From contig VBJS01000027.1 in the NCBI GenBank assembly GCA_005880055.1, positions 1-15,835 of the forward strand: a DNA stretch of 15,835 bases, written 5' to 3'. Shown piece by piece: positions 1 through 6,448 of this stretch. Numbering within the stretch: position 1 is the stretch's first letter; each line of letters starts with the position of its first letter. The stretch comes from Chloroflexota bacterium (GTDB lineage Bacteria > Chloroflexota > Dehalococcoidia > SM23-28-2 > RBG-16-64-32). The position numbers and the translations under genes are program-made. The notes beneath the pieces are model-generated. The model worked only from the letters and a program-made list of their open reading frames with translations. It was not told the DNA's origin and ran no database searches.

Positions 1-446
1 TGACGACCAGCGCAATCGGCGTCGATATCATCGAGATCGAGCGGATCGAGCGCGCGCTGAAGCGCTGGGGCAACCGCTTCCTGACGCGCGTCTATACCCC
101 GCTCGAAGTTGCATTCTGCCGGGGGCGCAGCAGCGAGCTTGCGGCCCGTTTTGCGGCGAAGGAGGCGGTGATGAAGGCGCTGGGCACCGGCGCCCGCGGC
201 CTCGCCTGGCGCGAGATCGAGGTCTTGCCTAACCACAGGGGAAAGCCGCTGGTCTACCTCCACGGCCGCGCGTTCGCCCGTGCGCAGAGAATCAGCATGT
301 CAGCGCTCGACATCAGCCTCAGTCACTCCCGCGACTACGCTGTGGCGTTTGTCGTCGGCCAATCGCACGACCTCGAGCCGGACCGAGCCGCCTGGCGTGA
401 CGAATTCACGCGCATCTTGCGGGAGCGCGGTGCGCTGCGCGACTGA
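1..446 (+). CDS. acpS: Holo-[acyl-carrier-protein] synthase, 5' end cut by one base
   Basis: Transfers 4'-phosphopantetheine from CoA to the serine of apo-ACP, activating the carrier for fatty-acid synthesis in the cytoplasm. The window opens on the last two bases of the start codon (xTG), so about 148 residues are encoded and only one base is missing. Seen: the N-terminal motif GVDIIEIERIE with the Mg-binding Asp at about residue 8, the second signature FAAKEAVMKALGTG with the metal-binding Glu at about 54, and the C-terminal SLSHSRDYAVAFVV strand. The usual family length is 120-130 residues; here a charged tail of about 25 residues follows the last core strand. Its placement near an NAD(P)HX repair gene is a common bacterial arrangement, but here a cyclase gene lies between them. 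Identification is secure from the motifs. Confidence 0.95.
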   Translation, partial: TTSAIGVDIIEIERIERALKRWGNRFLTRVYTPLEVAFCRGRSSELAARFAAKEAVMKALGTGARGLAWREIEVLPNHRGKPLVYLHGRAFARAQRISMSALDISLSHSRDYAVAFVVGQSHDLEPDRAAWRDEFTRILRERGALRD

Positions 447-509
447 AGCGACACAACCCACTGATCTGGTTGCGAACTCGTTACGGGACATCTTCACCCG
501 CGAGATACC

Positions 510-551
510 GTAGGGCAGGGCTTTACCTGCCCGAAAAGGCGCCGCGCCTAC
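510..551. repeat. Palindromic intergenic element with nested hairpins
   Basis: Outer arms GTAGG (510-514) and CCTAC (547-551) enclose two hairpins: GGGCAGG/CCTGCCC with a 6-base loop (513-532) and AGGCG/CGCCT with a 3-base loop (537-549, sharing bases with the outer arm). No T-run follows, so it does not look like an intrinsic terminator. The compact double-hairpin layout between acpS and the next gene resembles REP-type elements dispersed in intergenic regions. Whether other copies exist in this genome cannot be seen here. Confidence 0.5.
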
Positions 552-571
552 CGCCTGTCCCCCGAGGAGAC

Positions 572-577
572 TAAACT
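572..577 (+). promoter_or_regulatory. -10-like box placed for a leaderless transcript
   Basis: TAAACT fits the TANNNT -10 pattern and ends exactly 6 bases before the ATG at 584, so transcription would start at or next to the A of the start codon. A GAGGA at 564-568 lies too far upstream (15 bases) to serve as a normal ribosome-binding site. No clear -35 box is visible. Confidence 0.4.
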
Positions 578-583
578 GTAGCC

Positions 584-787
584 ATGATCCAGAGCGACTG
601 CTTCTCACTCGACGACCTATCTCGCTTAACCGGCGAGCCCCCTGATCGGCTTCTTGCCTGGCGCGAGGCCGGCCTGCTGGGGTGCGATGAGGATGGTTTC
701 CGCCAGGAAGACATCGGCAAGGCGCGCCTCATCCACGACATGCTCCAGCCGCCCGCGAGCCGCACTCCGTCTTCCGTCACTTCCTAG
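584..787 (+). CDS. MerR-like HTH module, frame-broken N-terminus of the adjacent cyclase
   Basis: Encodes 67 residues. The first ~50 read as a MerR-type winged helix-turn-helix (SLDDLSRLTGEP, LLAWREAGLL, GFRQEDIGKARLIHDML), then the frame ends in an out-of-character Ser/Pro/Thr tail. From 691 onward the neighbouring frame is also open, and from about 754 it reads sensibly (REPHSVFRHFLDEIAADLI) straight into the cyclase that starts formally at 847. Class III cyclases with a MerR-like N-terminus followed by a second HTH-like module are known in actinobacteria and relatives, so these two reading frames most likely form one gene. The net shift is from frame 2 to frame 1. The linker between HTH and the next segment also looks shorter than I expect for the family, so a small deletion is as possible as a single-base error. 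It is a stand-alone gene only if the cyclase uses the GTG at 847. Confidence 0.65.
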   Translation: MIQSDCFSLDDLSRLTGEPPDRLLAWREAGLLGCDEDGFRQEDIGKARLIHDMLQPPASRTPSSVTS

Positions 788-846
788 ATGAGATCGCCGC
801 GGACCTCATTCGCGCGACCTATCCCGTTGCCGAGGCGGCCGAGAAG

Positions 847-1920
847 GTGGGTATCGACGTCGCAGTGATCCGGAGGCTGATAGACGTGGCCGGCATCGGC
901 GAGCACGGCGACAGGGTGACCGACGAGGACATCGATTTCCTGCGTTCGGCCCGCATCGCGATGGAGGCGGGGCTGCCCGAAGAAGCGCTGGCTCAGATTC
1001 TCCACGTGTACGCCGATACCATGGGCCGTGCGGCAGAGGTGGGTGCCCGTACAAGCCACTTCTACATCCACCAGCCGATAGCGGAGAGCGGTCCGATGAC
1101 CGGTGAGATCATGGAGCAGTTGGAGGAGACGTTCAGCCGTATCGAGCCGCTGGTGGAGCCGGCGCTCCTTTATTTTCACCGCAAGGGGATGGAGCGGGCA
1201 CGTTGGGAAGACATGCTGATGCACCTGGAAGAAGAGGCAGGGCTGACTGAGAAACCGGACGCGCCCGGGCAGGTGCGGCGGGCGATCCTCTTCACGGACC
1301 TCGCCGGGTTCACTCCGCTGGCCGAAGCCATGGGCGACGTCCGTGCCGCCGAGGTCCTGGAGAGCTTCGCAGCCGTCGTTCGTCATTCGGTGCGCCACTG
1401 CCATGGCCGCATAGTCAAGCAGATCGGCGATGGTTTCATGATCGTCTTTCCGGAATGCTACTCGGCTGTCTCTTGCGCCCTGGAGTTAGAGGAAAGGGCG
1501 TGCGAGCAGCCCCAATTTCCGGCCCTTCGCAGCGGCGTCCACTGGGGACCTGTGCTGTACCGCGAAGGCGACTACGTGGGTTCGAACGTCAACATCGCCT
1601 CGCGCCTGGCAGTTGAGGCCGGCCGTCACCAGATCCTGCTGACGGAGGAAGTTTGGCGCCGCGCGCGGGACCTGGAGGGCGCCGAGTTCCAGCGCCTGGG
1701 CAAGAGGCGGCTGAAGGGTATCGCGAACGATATCGAGGTGCTCGAGGTGCGGCCGGCCGCCGGCGCAGCTGCCGCACGCGCGGTGGACCCCGTTTGCGGA
1801 ATGGAGCTGGGCCCAGGCGAGGTAGCGGCGCATCTTACGCTGGACGGCCACGAGCAGTGCTTCTGCTCGGAGAGCTGCCTGCGCCGCTTCGTGGCGTCGC
1901 CGCACTCTTACGTGGCCTAG
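847..1920 (+). CDS. Class III adenylate cyclase with C-terminal YHS domain
   Basis: Predicted to make cAMP from ATP. 357 residues from the formal GTG; the true N-terminus probably lies in the 584-787 frame. Residues 1-35 form a second HTH-like segment (VAVIRRLIDVAGI), 36-140 a helical sensor/linker, about 143-302 the cyclase homology domain, and 314-357 a YHS domain. Catalytic set seen: metal Asp in FTDLAGFT (151) and QIGDGF (195), adenine-selecting Lys191 and Asp242 (GDYVG), transition-state Asn249 and Arg253 in VNIASR. All are present, so the domain should be active and ATP-specific. The YHS domain has DPVCGM (314-319) and CFCSESC (Cys 338, 340, 344), a metal-binding pattern seen in metal-transport proteins, so metal sensing or binding is inferred. 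No ribosome-binding site precedes 847, which supports the frame-break reading. 77 bases separate it from the downstream repair enzyme gene. Confidence 0.88.
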   Translation: MGIDVAVIRRLIDVAGIGEHGDRVTDEDIDFLRSARIAMEAGLPEEALAQILHVYADTMGRAAEVGARTSHFYIHQPIAESGPMTGEIMEQLEETFSRIEPLVEPALLYFHRKGMERARWEDMLMHLEEEAGLTEKPDAPGQVRRAILFTDLAGFTPLAEAMGDVRAAEVLESFAAVVRHSVRHCHGRIVKQIGDGFMIVFPECYSAVSCALELEERACEQPQFPALRSGVHWGPVLYREGDYVGSNVNIASRLAVEAGRHQILLTEEVWRRARDLEGAEFQRLGKRRLKGIANDIEVLEVRPAAGAAAARAVDPVCGMELGPGEVAAHLTLDGHEQCFCSESCLRRFVASPHSYVA

Positions 1921-1952
1921 CGGACGTCGAACCTTCGGAGCCGGGGTCCGGG

Positions 1953-1989
1953 TTCTCGTGTGTCCCTCTGTGTCAATCTGTGGCTAAAT
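1953..1989. repeat. Degenerate ~10-base tandem element before nnr
   Basis: Three imperfect 10-base units (CTCGTGTGTC, CCTCTGTGTC, AATCTGTGGC) end in TAAAT. The sequence is pyrimidine/GT-rich and unlike the flanking coding DNA. It resembles short GTGT-rich intergenic repeats that I recall from environmental bacterial genomes, but a genome-wide search is needed to show it is dispersed. The TAAATA at its end lies 7 bases before the nnr ATG and could double as a -10 box. Confidence 0.4.
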
Positions 1990-1997
1990 AGCGACGA

Positions 1998-3599
1998 ATG
2001 AAACTCGTGACCGTCGCTGAGATGCAGGCTGCCGAGCGTGAGGCGGGCGTCCCCGTCGAGAAGCTCATGGAGAACGCGGGGCTTGCCGTCGCGCAGGAGG
2101 CGTGGCTGCTGCTTGGTGAGATCGCGGACCGCCGTATCGTTGTGCTCGCCGGGCCCGGCAACAACGGCGGCGACGGCCTGGTCGCCGCCCGCCACATGCG
2201 CGACTGGGGTGCCGATGTGTCGGTCGCCCAGCTCCACCCGCGAGGCGAGGGCGACGCCAATCTCGCGCAGCTCGTGCAGCGAGAGGTTCCGCTAATCGAT
2301 ATGAGCCAGGAAGGCGGACTCGAGCGCCTGGGAGAGGCGCTGGCCGGTGCTGAGCTCGTCATCGACGCGCTGCTGGGCACAGGCCGCTCACGTCCCATCG
2401 AGGGCGCGCTGGCAGATGTCCTTGACCGGCTGCGGGACGCGCGCGGCCGCCGTCTGCCGCCACGCCTGCTCGCGGTCGATCTCCCTACGGGCCTCGACGC
2501 CGATACAGGACGCGTCGACCCCCGCTGCATCGCTGCAGATCAAACAGTGGCGCTTGGCTGGAGCAAGGTGGGCCTGCACGTCCTGCCGGGCGCGGCCTTC
2601 GGCGGGCGCGTCGAGGTAGTCGATATCGGCATCCCCGCCTCTCTCGGCGAGAAGCTGCAGACGGAACTGATGACAGACCGCTGGGCACGCGAAATGCTGC
2701 CGGAGCGGCCGCCGGGGGCCCACAAAGGGACGTTCGGGAGCGCGCTGGTGGTGGCCGGCTCGCCGCAGTACACGGGCGCGGCGTACCTCGCCTGCATGGG
2801 CGCTTTGCGCTCCGGCGCCGGCATCGTCACACTCGCCTGCGCGCGGGCGATCTACCCAATCCTCGCCTCGAAGCTCACGGAAACCACCTTCGAGCCGCTG
2901 GACGATACCGACGGCTTCCTCACTGCCCGCGAAGCATCAGCGGTACGGCGAGCGTTGAGCGAGCGCGTTTACAAGGCGCTCCTTATTGGGCCGGGCATGG
3001 GCCAGGGCGGCTACCCGCAGGCCTTCCTCAGCGGGTTACTACCACACCTTTCGTATGGTGATCTGAAGGCGCTGGTAATCGACGCCGACGGCCTGAACAA
3101 CCTCTCGCGCATCGAGGGCTGGCCGCGGCTGCTGGGTGTACCGGCGGTGCTGACGCCACACACGGGGGAAATGTCGCGGCTGAGCGGCATTGAGAGGACG
3201 GAAATCCAGGACGACCGCCTCGCCGTCGCCCGCCGTTTCGCCGGCGAGTGGGGCGTCTCGCTCGTGCTCAAGGGCGCGAATACGATCGTGGCGGCGGCCG
3301 ACGGCCGCGCCCGCATCAGCCCCTTCGCCAATCCCGCGCTGGCAACCGGCGGCACCGGCGACGTGCTTGCCGGCGTCATCACGGGCCTGATCGCCCAGGG
3401 CACGGAGCCGTTCGACGCGGCTTCGCTGGGCGTCTACCTGCACGGCCTGGCCGCAGAGCACCTGCGCGCCGAAGTCGGCGCCGCCGGCGCGGTCGCCGGC
3501 GATCTGCTGCCGCTGCTGCCGAAGGTGATGAAGGAACTGCGCGGCGAGAACCGTCTGAGAGCGGCTCCCGGCCCGTTCGGCGACGTTGGAATGCACTGA
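1998..3599 (+). CDS. nnr: Bifunctional NAD(P)HX epimerase / ADP-dependent dehydratase
   Basis: Repairs hydrated NADH and NADPH: the N-terminal domain interconverts R- and S-NAD(P)HX, and the C-terminal domain dehydrates S-NAD(P)HX using ADP. 533 residues, normal for the fused form. YjeF_N domain about 1-215: the nucleotide-binding loop GPGNNGGDG at 52-60, LVIDALLGTG and the LAVDLPTGLDADTG strand. Ribokinase-like C-terminal domain about 230-520: AHKGTFG (241-247), LLIGPGMG, VIDADGLN, LTPHTGEMSRL, LVLKGANT and GGTGDVLAG with catalytic Asp455. The ATG at 1998 starts exactly at the conserved first helix. No Shine-Dalgarno is seen, so a near-leaderless message is possible. The next gene begins 11 bases downstream, so the two are probably cotranscribed. 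Confidence 0.95.
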   Translation: MKLVTVAEMQAAEREAGVPVEKLMENAGLAVAQEAWLLLGEIADRRIVVLAGPGNNGGDGLVAARHMRDWGADVSVAQLHPRGEGDANLAQLVQREVPLIDMSQEGGLERLGEALAGAELVIDALLGTGRSRPIEGALADVLDRLRDARGRRLPPRLLAVDLPTGLDADTGRVDPRCIAADQTVALGWSKVGLHVLPGAAFGGRVEVVDIGIPASLGEKLQTELMTDRWAREMLPERPPGAHKGTFGSALVVAGSPQYTGAAYLACMGALRSGAGIVTLACARAIYPILASKLTETTFEPLDDTDGFLTAREASAVRRALSERVYKALLIGPGMGQGGYPQAFLSGLLPHLSYGDLKALVIDADGLNNLSRIEGWPRLLGVPAVLTPHTGEMSRLSGIERTEIQDDRLAVARRFAGEWGVSLVLKGANTIVAAADGRARISPFANPALATGGTGDVLAGVITGLIAQGTEPFDAASLGVYLHGLAAEHLRAEVGAAGAVAGDLLPLLPKVMKELRGENRLRAAPGPFGDVGMH

Positions 3600-3610
3600 C
3601 GAGGCGTCCT

Positions 3611-4537
3611 GTGGTTGATGAGATTGGACCGCGCGAAAGACTCCTGCTGTATTTGGTATCGACCTCCGCGGCGGGCCGCACTTATCTAGCTTACTTCGAC
3701 GAGTTGCCGAATGAGGATACGCTCGAAGGGCTGCGTCTTCTTCGAGACTGCTACGTGGCGGGAGCCGAATTGCCACCGTTCGAAGATAGCGTGAGCTCCT
3801 TACAATTACTCCTTGACGAGGGCTACATCGAAGCCTGGCGCAACGTGCGCGATCGCAACGGAGAGGTCGCGAAGGAAGTTCCGGTTGACAACCTGCGTGG
3901 CTGGCGAATCGATCTCCGCGAGAGTTTTCCGATCGGGCGAATGGATCCCTGGGAGACGTTTGTGACTATCACGTCTGAGGGCGAGGCCGAAGCGCGGCAG
4001 TTGACAGACCGACTCGAGGGGGCTGCCGGTCATTCGGTCACGATTGAATTTGTAAAACGGTACGTTTCTGATCGGATCCAGGAACTGCCTTTCCAACCTG
4101 TCGTGCCCTTCTATTTGCCGGACGAAATTGAGCCGATACCCTTCATCTTGATTCACCCCGAGAAGAATGGGCTCACGATTGAATACCCAGGAGACGGGAA
4201 CAATCCAATCTATGTGGACGAATCCATTCTTGAGTTTGCAGAAGAGGAGCGCGACTCATTTTCCGAGGTTGCTTATGTCGATCGCATAGGAAACGTGAGT
4301 GCCACGGTGCGAGAGAGGCAGCTGAGCCCCGAATGGGCTGAGCTCTCGATGTCCTGGAAGTCCGGCGCCGTTTCGTACCGGTTGTCGTGCCATCGTAAGG
4401 CCTCGCAGCCACCTGAGGACCTTAAGGATGCAGCTGATGAGGCGCTGGCACTTAACCCTAAGCCAGCCGTTGTCGATGACGAGCTGAGGCACGAGGCGCG
4501 CCGGATCGCCGAGTCGATTGCCGACCAGATCGAATAG
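3611..4537 (+). CDS. Hypothetical protein of about 308 residues, unusual composition
   Basis: Not recognised. GTG start at 3611 chosen because GAGG at 3601-3604 sits 6 bases upstream and the coding frame only becomes plausible from here; the open frame further upstream is a shadow of nnr. The protein is acidic, with no signal peptide, membrane segment or metal-cluster motif. Residues about 45-135 (LLLDEGYIEAW ... FVTITSEGEAEARQL) resemble the wing end of winged-helix proteins, in which a TxxG turn follows a strand, but this is only suggestive. The C-terminal half alternates strands and ends in an acidic helix. The DNA is noticeably less GC-rich and less biased at third codon positions than nnr or lipA (for example AT-containing stretches around 3800 and 4040), consistent with later acquisition. 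Only 11 bases separate it from nnr; it converges on lipA with a 22-base gap. Confidence 0.75.
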   Translation: MVDEIGPRERLLLYLVSTSAAGRTYLAYFDELPNEDTLEGLRLLRDCYVAGAELPPFEDSVSSLQLLLDEGYIEAWRNVRDRNGEVAKEVPVDNLRGWRIDLRESFPIGRMDPWETFVTITSEGEAEARQLTDRLEGAAGHSVTIEFVKRYVSDRIQELPFQPVVPFYLPDEIEPIPFILIHPEKNGLTIEYPGDGNNPIYVDESILEFAEEERDSFSEVAYVDRIGNVSATVRERQLSPEWAELSMSWKSGAVSYRLSCHRKASQPPEDLKDAADEALALNPKPAVVDDELRHEARRIAESIADQIE

Positions 4538-4559
4538 GCGCGCGGGACGACGGTTTGCC

Positions 4560-5474
4560 CTAAGAGTTAGCCGATTCCGCCTCGACGCCGCTGCGTAGCC
4601 TCAGCCCATCCACTTGGCGCTCCGCGTGGTACGACGAGCGCACCAGTGGCCCTGCCTCCACGTGCCGGAAACCAAGCGCCAGCGCATCCTCTCGCAGGCG
4701 GGCGAACTCTTCGGGCGCGTAGTAGCGGACAAGCGGCAGGTGTTTCGCGCTCGGCCTCAAGTACTGCCCGAGCGTCAGTACATCAACGCCGTTAGCGACG
4801 AGATCGGCGAAGACCATCAGGAGTTCGTGCTTGGTCTCACCTAGGCCAACCATCAGACCGCTCTTTGTGATCGTCCCCGGGTCCATCTCCTTGGCTCGGC
4901 GCAGAAGCTCCAGTGAGCGCTCGTAGCGCCCTTTCGGGCGCACCCGGCGATAGAGGCGGGGCACCGTCTCCGTGTTGTGGTTCAGGATTTCGGGCTGCGC
5001 CGCCATTACCGTCGTCAGCGCATCCCAGTTGCCGAGGAAATCCGGGATGAGCACCTCGACCGACGTCCCCGGCGAGAGCTTGCGTATCCAACGGATCGTG
5101 TCCGCGAACACTCCCGCTCCGCCGTCTTCCTGGTCATCCCGGTTAACAGACGTGACCACGGCGTGCGAGAGGCCCATCTGGCGGACAGCGTTGGCCACTC
5201 GCATCGGCTCCAGCCGGTCGAGAACCAGGGGGCGGCCGGTCTTCACCGCGCAGAAGCCACAGGCGCGCGTGCAGGTGTCGCCCAGGATCATGAAGGTAGC
5301 GGTCCCCGCCTCCCAGCACTCGCCGATGTTCGGGCAGTGTGCTTCCTCGCAGACGGTGTGCAGCCGTCCTTCCCGCATGATGTTCTTCAAGCGGATGTAG
5401 TTCTCGCCGCCCGGAAATCGCACCTTCAGCCACGGCGGCTTCCGGTCCAGCGGGGGCCGCACGTCGATTGTCAC
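4560..5474 (-). CDS. lipA: Lipoyl synthase (radical SAM)
   Basis: Inserts two sulfurs into octanoyl groups on the lipoyl domains of 2-oxoacid dehydrogenases and GcvH. 304 residues, typical length. Seen: the auxiliary 4Fe-4S cluster motif CEEAHCPNIGEC (about 42-53) and the radical SAM motif CTRACGFC (about 68-75), plus the conserved HNTETVPRLYRRVRP segment, GLMVGLGET and GQYLRPS. The C-terminal Ser of the RSSYHAE motif, which ligates the auxiliary cluster in LipA, is also present. The start is GTG at 5474, matching the usual beginning just before PPWLKVRFPGG. No lipB or lipM lies in the window. It is transcribed divergently from the glnR-like gene and has no obvious functional tie to it. Confidence 0.96.
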   Translation of the reverse strand: MTIDVRPPLDRKPPWLKVRFPGGENYIRLKNIMREGRLHTVCEEAHCPNIGECWEAGTATFMILGDTCTRACGFCAVKTGRPLVLDRLEPMRVANAVRQMGLSHAVVTSVNRDDQEDGGAGVFADTIRWIRKLSPGTSVEVLIPDFLGNWDALTTVMAAQPEILNHNTETVPRLYRRVRPKGRYERSLELLRRAKEMDPGTITKSGLMVGLGETKHELLMVFADLVANGVDVLTLGQYLRPSAKHLPLVRYYAPEEFARLREDALALGFRHVEAGPLVRSSYHAERQVDGLRLRSGVEAESANS

Positions 5475-5480
5475 GTCTTC

Positions 5481-5486
5481 ATTCTA
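5481..5486 (-). promoter_or_regulatory. -10 box of lipA, leaderless arrangement
   Basis: On the minus strand TAGAAT matches five of six bases of TATAAT and is followed by exactly 6 bases before the GTG start codon of lipA. Transcription would then begin at the start codon. No convincing -35 hexamer or Shine-Dalgarno sequence is seen, which fits a leaderless mRNA. Confidence 0.5.
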
Positions 5487-5571
5487 GCAGCCCGCCGCCG
5501 GTTCGCAGCCGTTCGAGCCCGACCCGATGCGGCGGCTCATTTCCCCTTCTGCGGCCTCTCCCGTAGGATAA

Positions 5572-6240
5572 ATGCCTGAAATGCGGAATATCATCATTAT
5601 CGGCACCGACCATACGATTCAAGCGTACGCGGGCGCCCTGGAACGGGACGGATTCGCGGTAAGCGCGAAGGGAGCCGCCTCAGATAGCCTCTCAGCGGCC
5701 GCCGATGTCGTCATCGTCGACCTCTCTCTGGCCGGAGAGGATCCGGTGGCCAAAAGCTATCTGGAAGCGGCAGCCGGCGGCCAGGCTCCGCCCGTCATCG
5801 CCATCGTCTCACCCGAGCAGTTGTCGTCGTTTGACCCAGCCCGCGATATTGAGGACTTTGTGCTGGCCGGCGCGCCTGCTGAAGAAGTAGCGGCCCGTGC
5901 GCGCCAGGCCGTCTGGAAGCGGCACCGCGTGGACACGAAGAACGTGCTCAAGTGCGGCGATCTCCTGATGGACCTGGCGAACTACACCGTGCATGTCGGA
6001 GGCCGGCCCGTAGAGCTGACCTATAAGGAGTACGAACTGCTGCGCTATCTAGCGACGAACCAGGGCCGCGTCGTTAGCCGAGAGACGCTGCTCAGCCGAG
6101 TCTGGGGTTACGACTTCTATGGCGGCGCCCGGACAGTTGATGTGCATATCCGCCGCTTACGGTCCAAGATCGAGGACCGCCACAACGTGTTCATCGAGAC
6201 CGTCCGCAACGTCGGGTACCGTTTCCGGGCGGGCGTCTGA
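5572..6240 (+). CDS. glnR: GlnR-like orphan OmpR-family transcriptional regulator
   Basis: Probable global nitrogen regulator, binding DNA upstream of amtB and glnA. 222 residues. Residues about 5-120 are a degenerate receiver: Asp50 is kept (VVIVDLSLAG), but the acidic pocket reads GTD where active receivers have Asp-Asp/Glu, and the usual Lys before Pro is lost (DFVLAGAPAEE). Residues about 125-221 are an OmpR/PhoB winged helix with LTYKEYELLRYL, VWGYDFYGGARTVDVHIRRL and ETVRNVGYRF, close to actinobacterial GlnR as I recall it. GlnR is likewise an orphan regulator with Asp50 and a non-functional pocket. No histidine kinase gene is adjacent. The nitrogen genes and the 11-bp repeat sites immediately downstream support the identity. 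The start may be ATG 5572 or ATG 5581; a TAGGAT at 5564-5569 would put the transcript start near 5576, favouring 5581. PhoB- or MtrA-type regulators are the alternative. Confidence 0.85.
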   Translation: MPEMRNIIIIGTDHTIQAYAGALERDGFAVSAKGAASDSLSAAADVVIVDLSLAGEDPVAKSYLEAAAGGQAPPVIAIVSPEQLSSFDPARDIEDFVLAGAPAEEVAARARQAVWKRHRVDTKNVLKCGDLLMDLANYTVHVGGRPVELTYKEYELLRYLATNQGRVVSRETLLSRVWGYDFYGGARTVDVHIRRLRSKIEDRHNVFIETVRNVGYRFRAGV

Positions 6241-6448
6241 CAGAATCCCCATGTCATGCTGAGCGCCCACGCCGCTCTTCGTCGAGACGCCGCTGCCCCG
6301 CGAAGGTACCCGGTGGGGACGGGCGGGCGAGAAGCGCCTGAAGCGGCCCGACAGGCTGCGCGCGTCTCTACTCGTCCGCGCCCTTCCCACAAGATTCCTT
6401 CACGGCGACCCGATTCGTCACCCAGCCCGGGCTGTGTTGCTGCGGCCG
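6241..6448. other. Non-coding stretch between glnR-like gene and amtB
   Basis: No coding frame here looks real. TGTCATGCTGAGCG near 6252-6265 and ACAAGATTCCTTC near 6391-6403 resemble the two ends of a degenerate intergenic repeat (TGTCATNCTGAGCG type) that I recall from several bacterial phyla. The middle holds GC-rich inverted segments but no clean terminator with a T-run. Regulatory sites for amtB begin at 6449. Confidence 0.35.

Noticed and set aside
784..1404. 206-residue open frame on the - strand opposite the cyclase
   Set aside because: Antisense to conserved cyclase motifs, His/Arg-rich, with no recognisable domain or ribosome-binding site.
3248..3610. N-terminal extension of the hypothetical gene into nnr
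   Set aside because: The translated extension is an Arg/Gly-rich shadow of nnr; protein-like sequence and a Shine-Dalgarno only appear at the GTG 3611 start.
3039..3776. 245-residue open frame on the - strand opposite nnr
   Set aside because: Antisense to the catalytic C-terminal domain of nnr and crossing the boundary into the next gene; no domain features.
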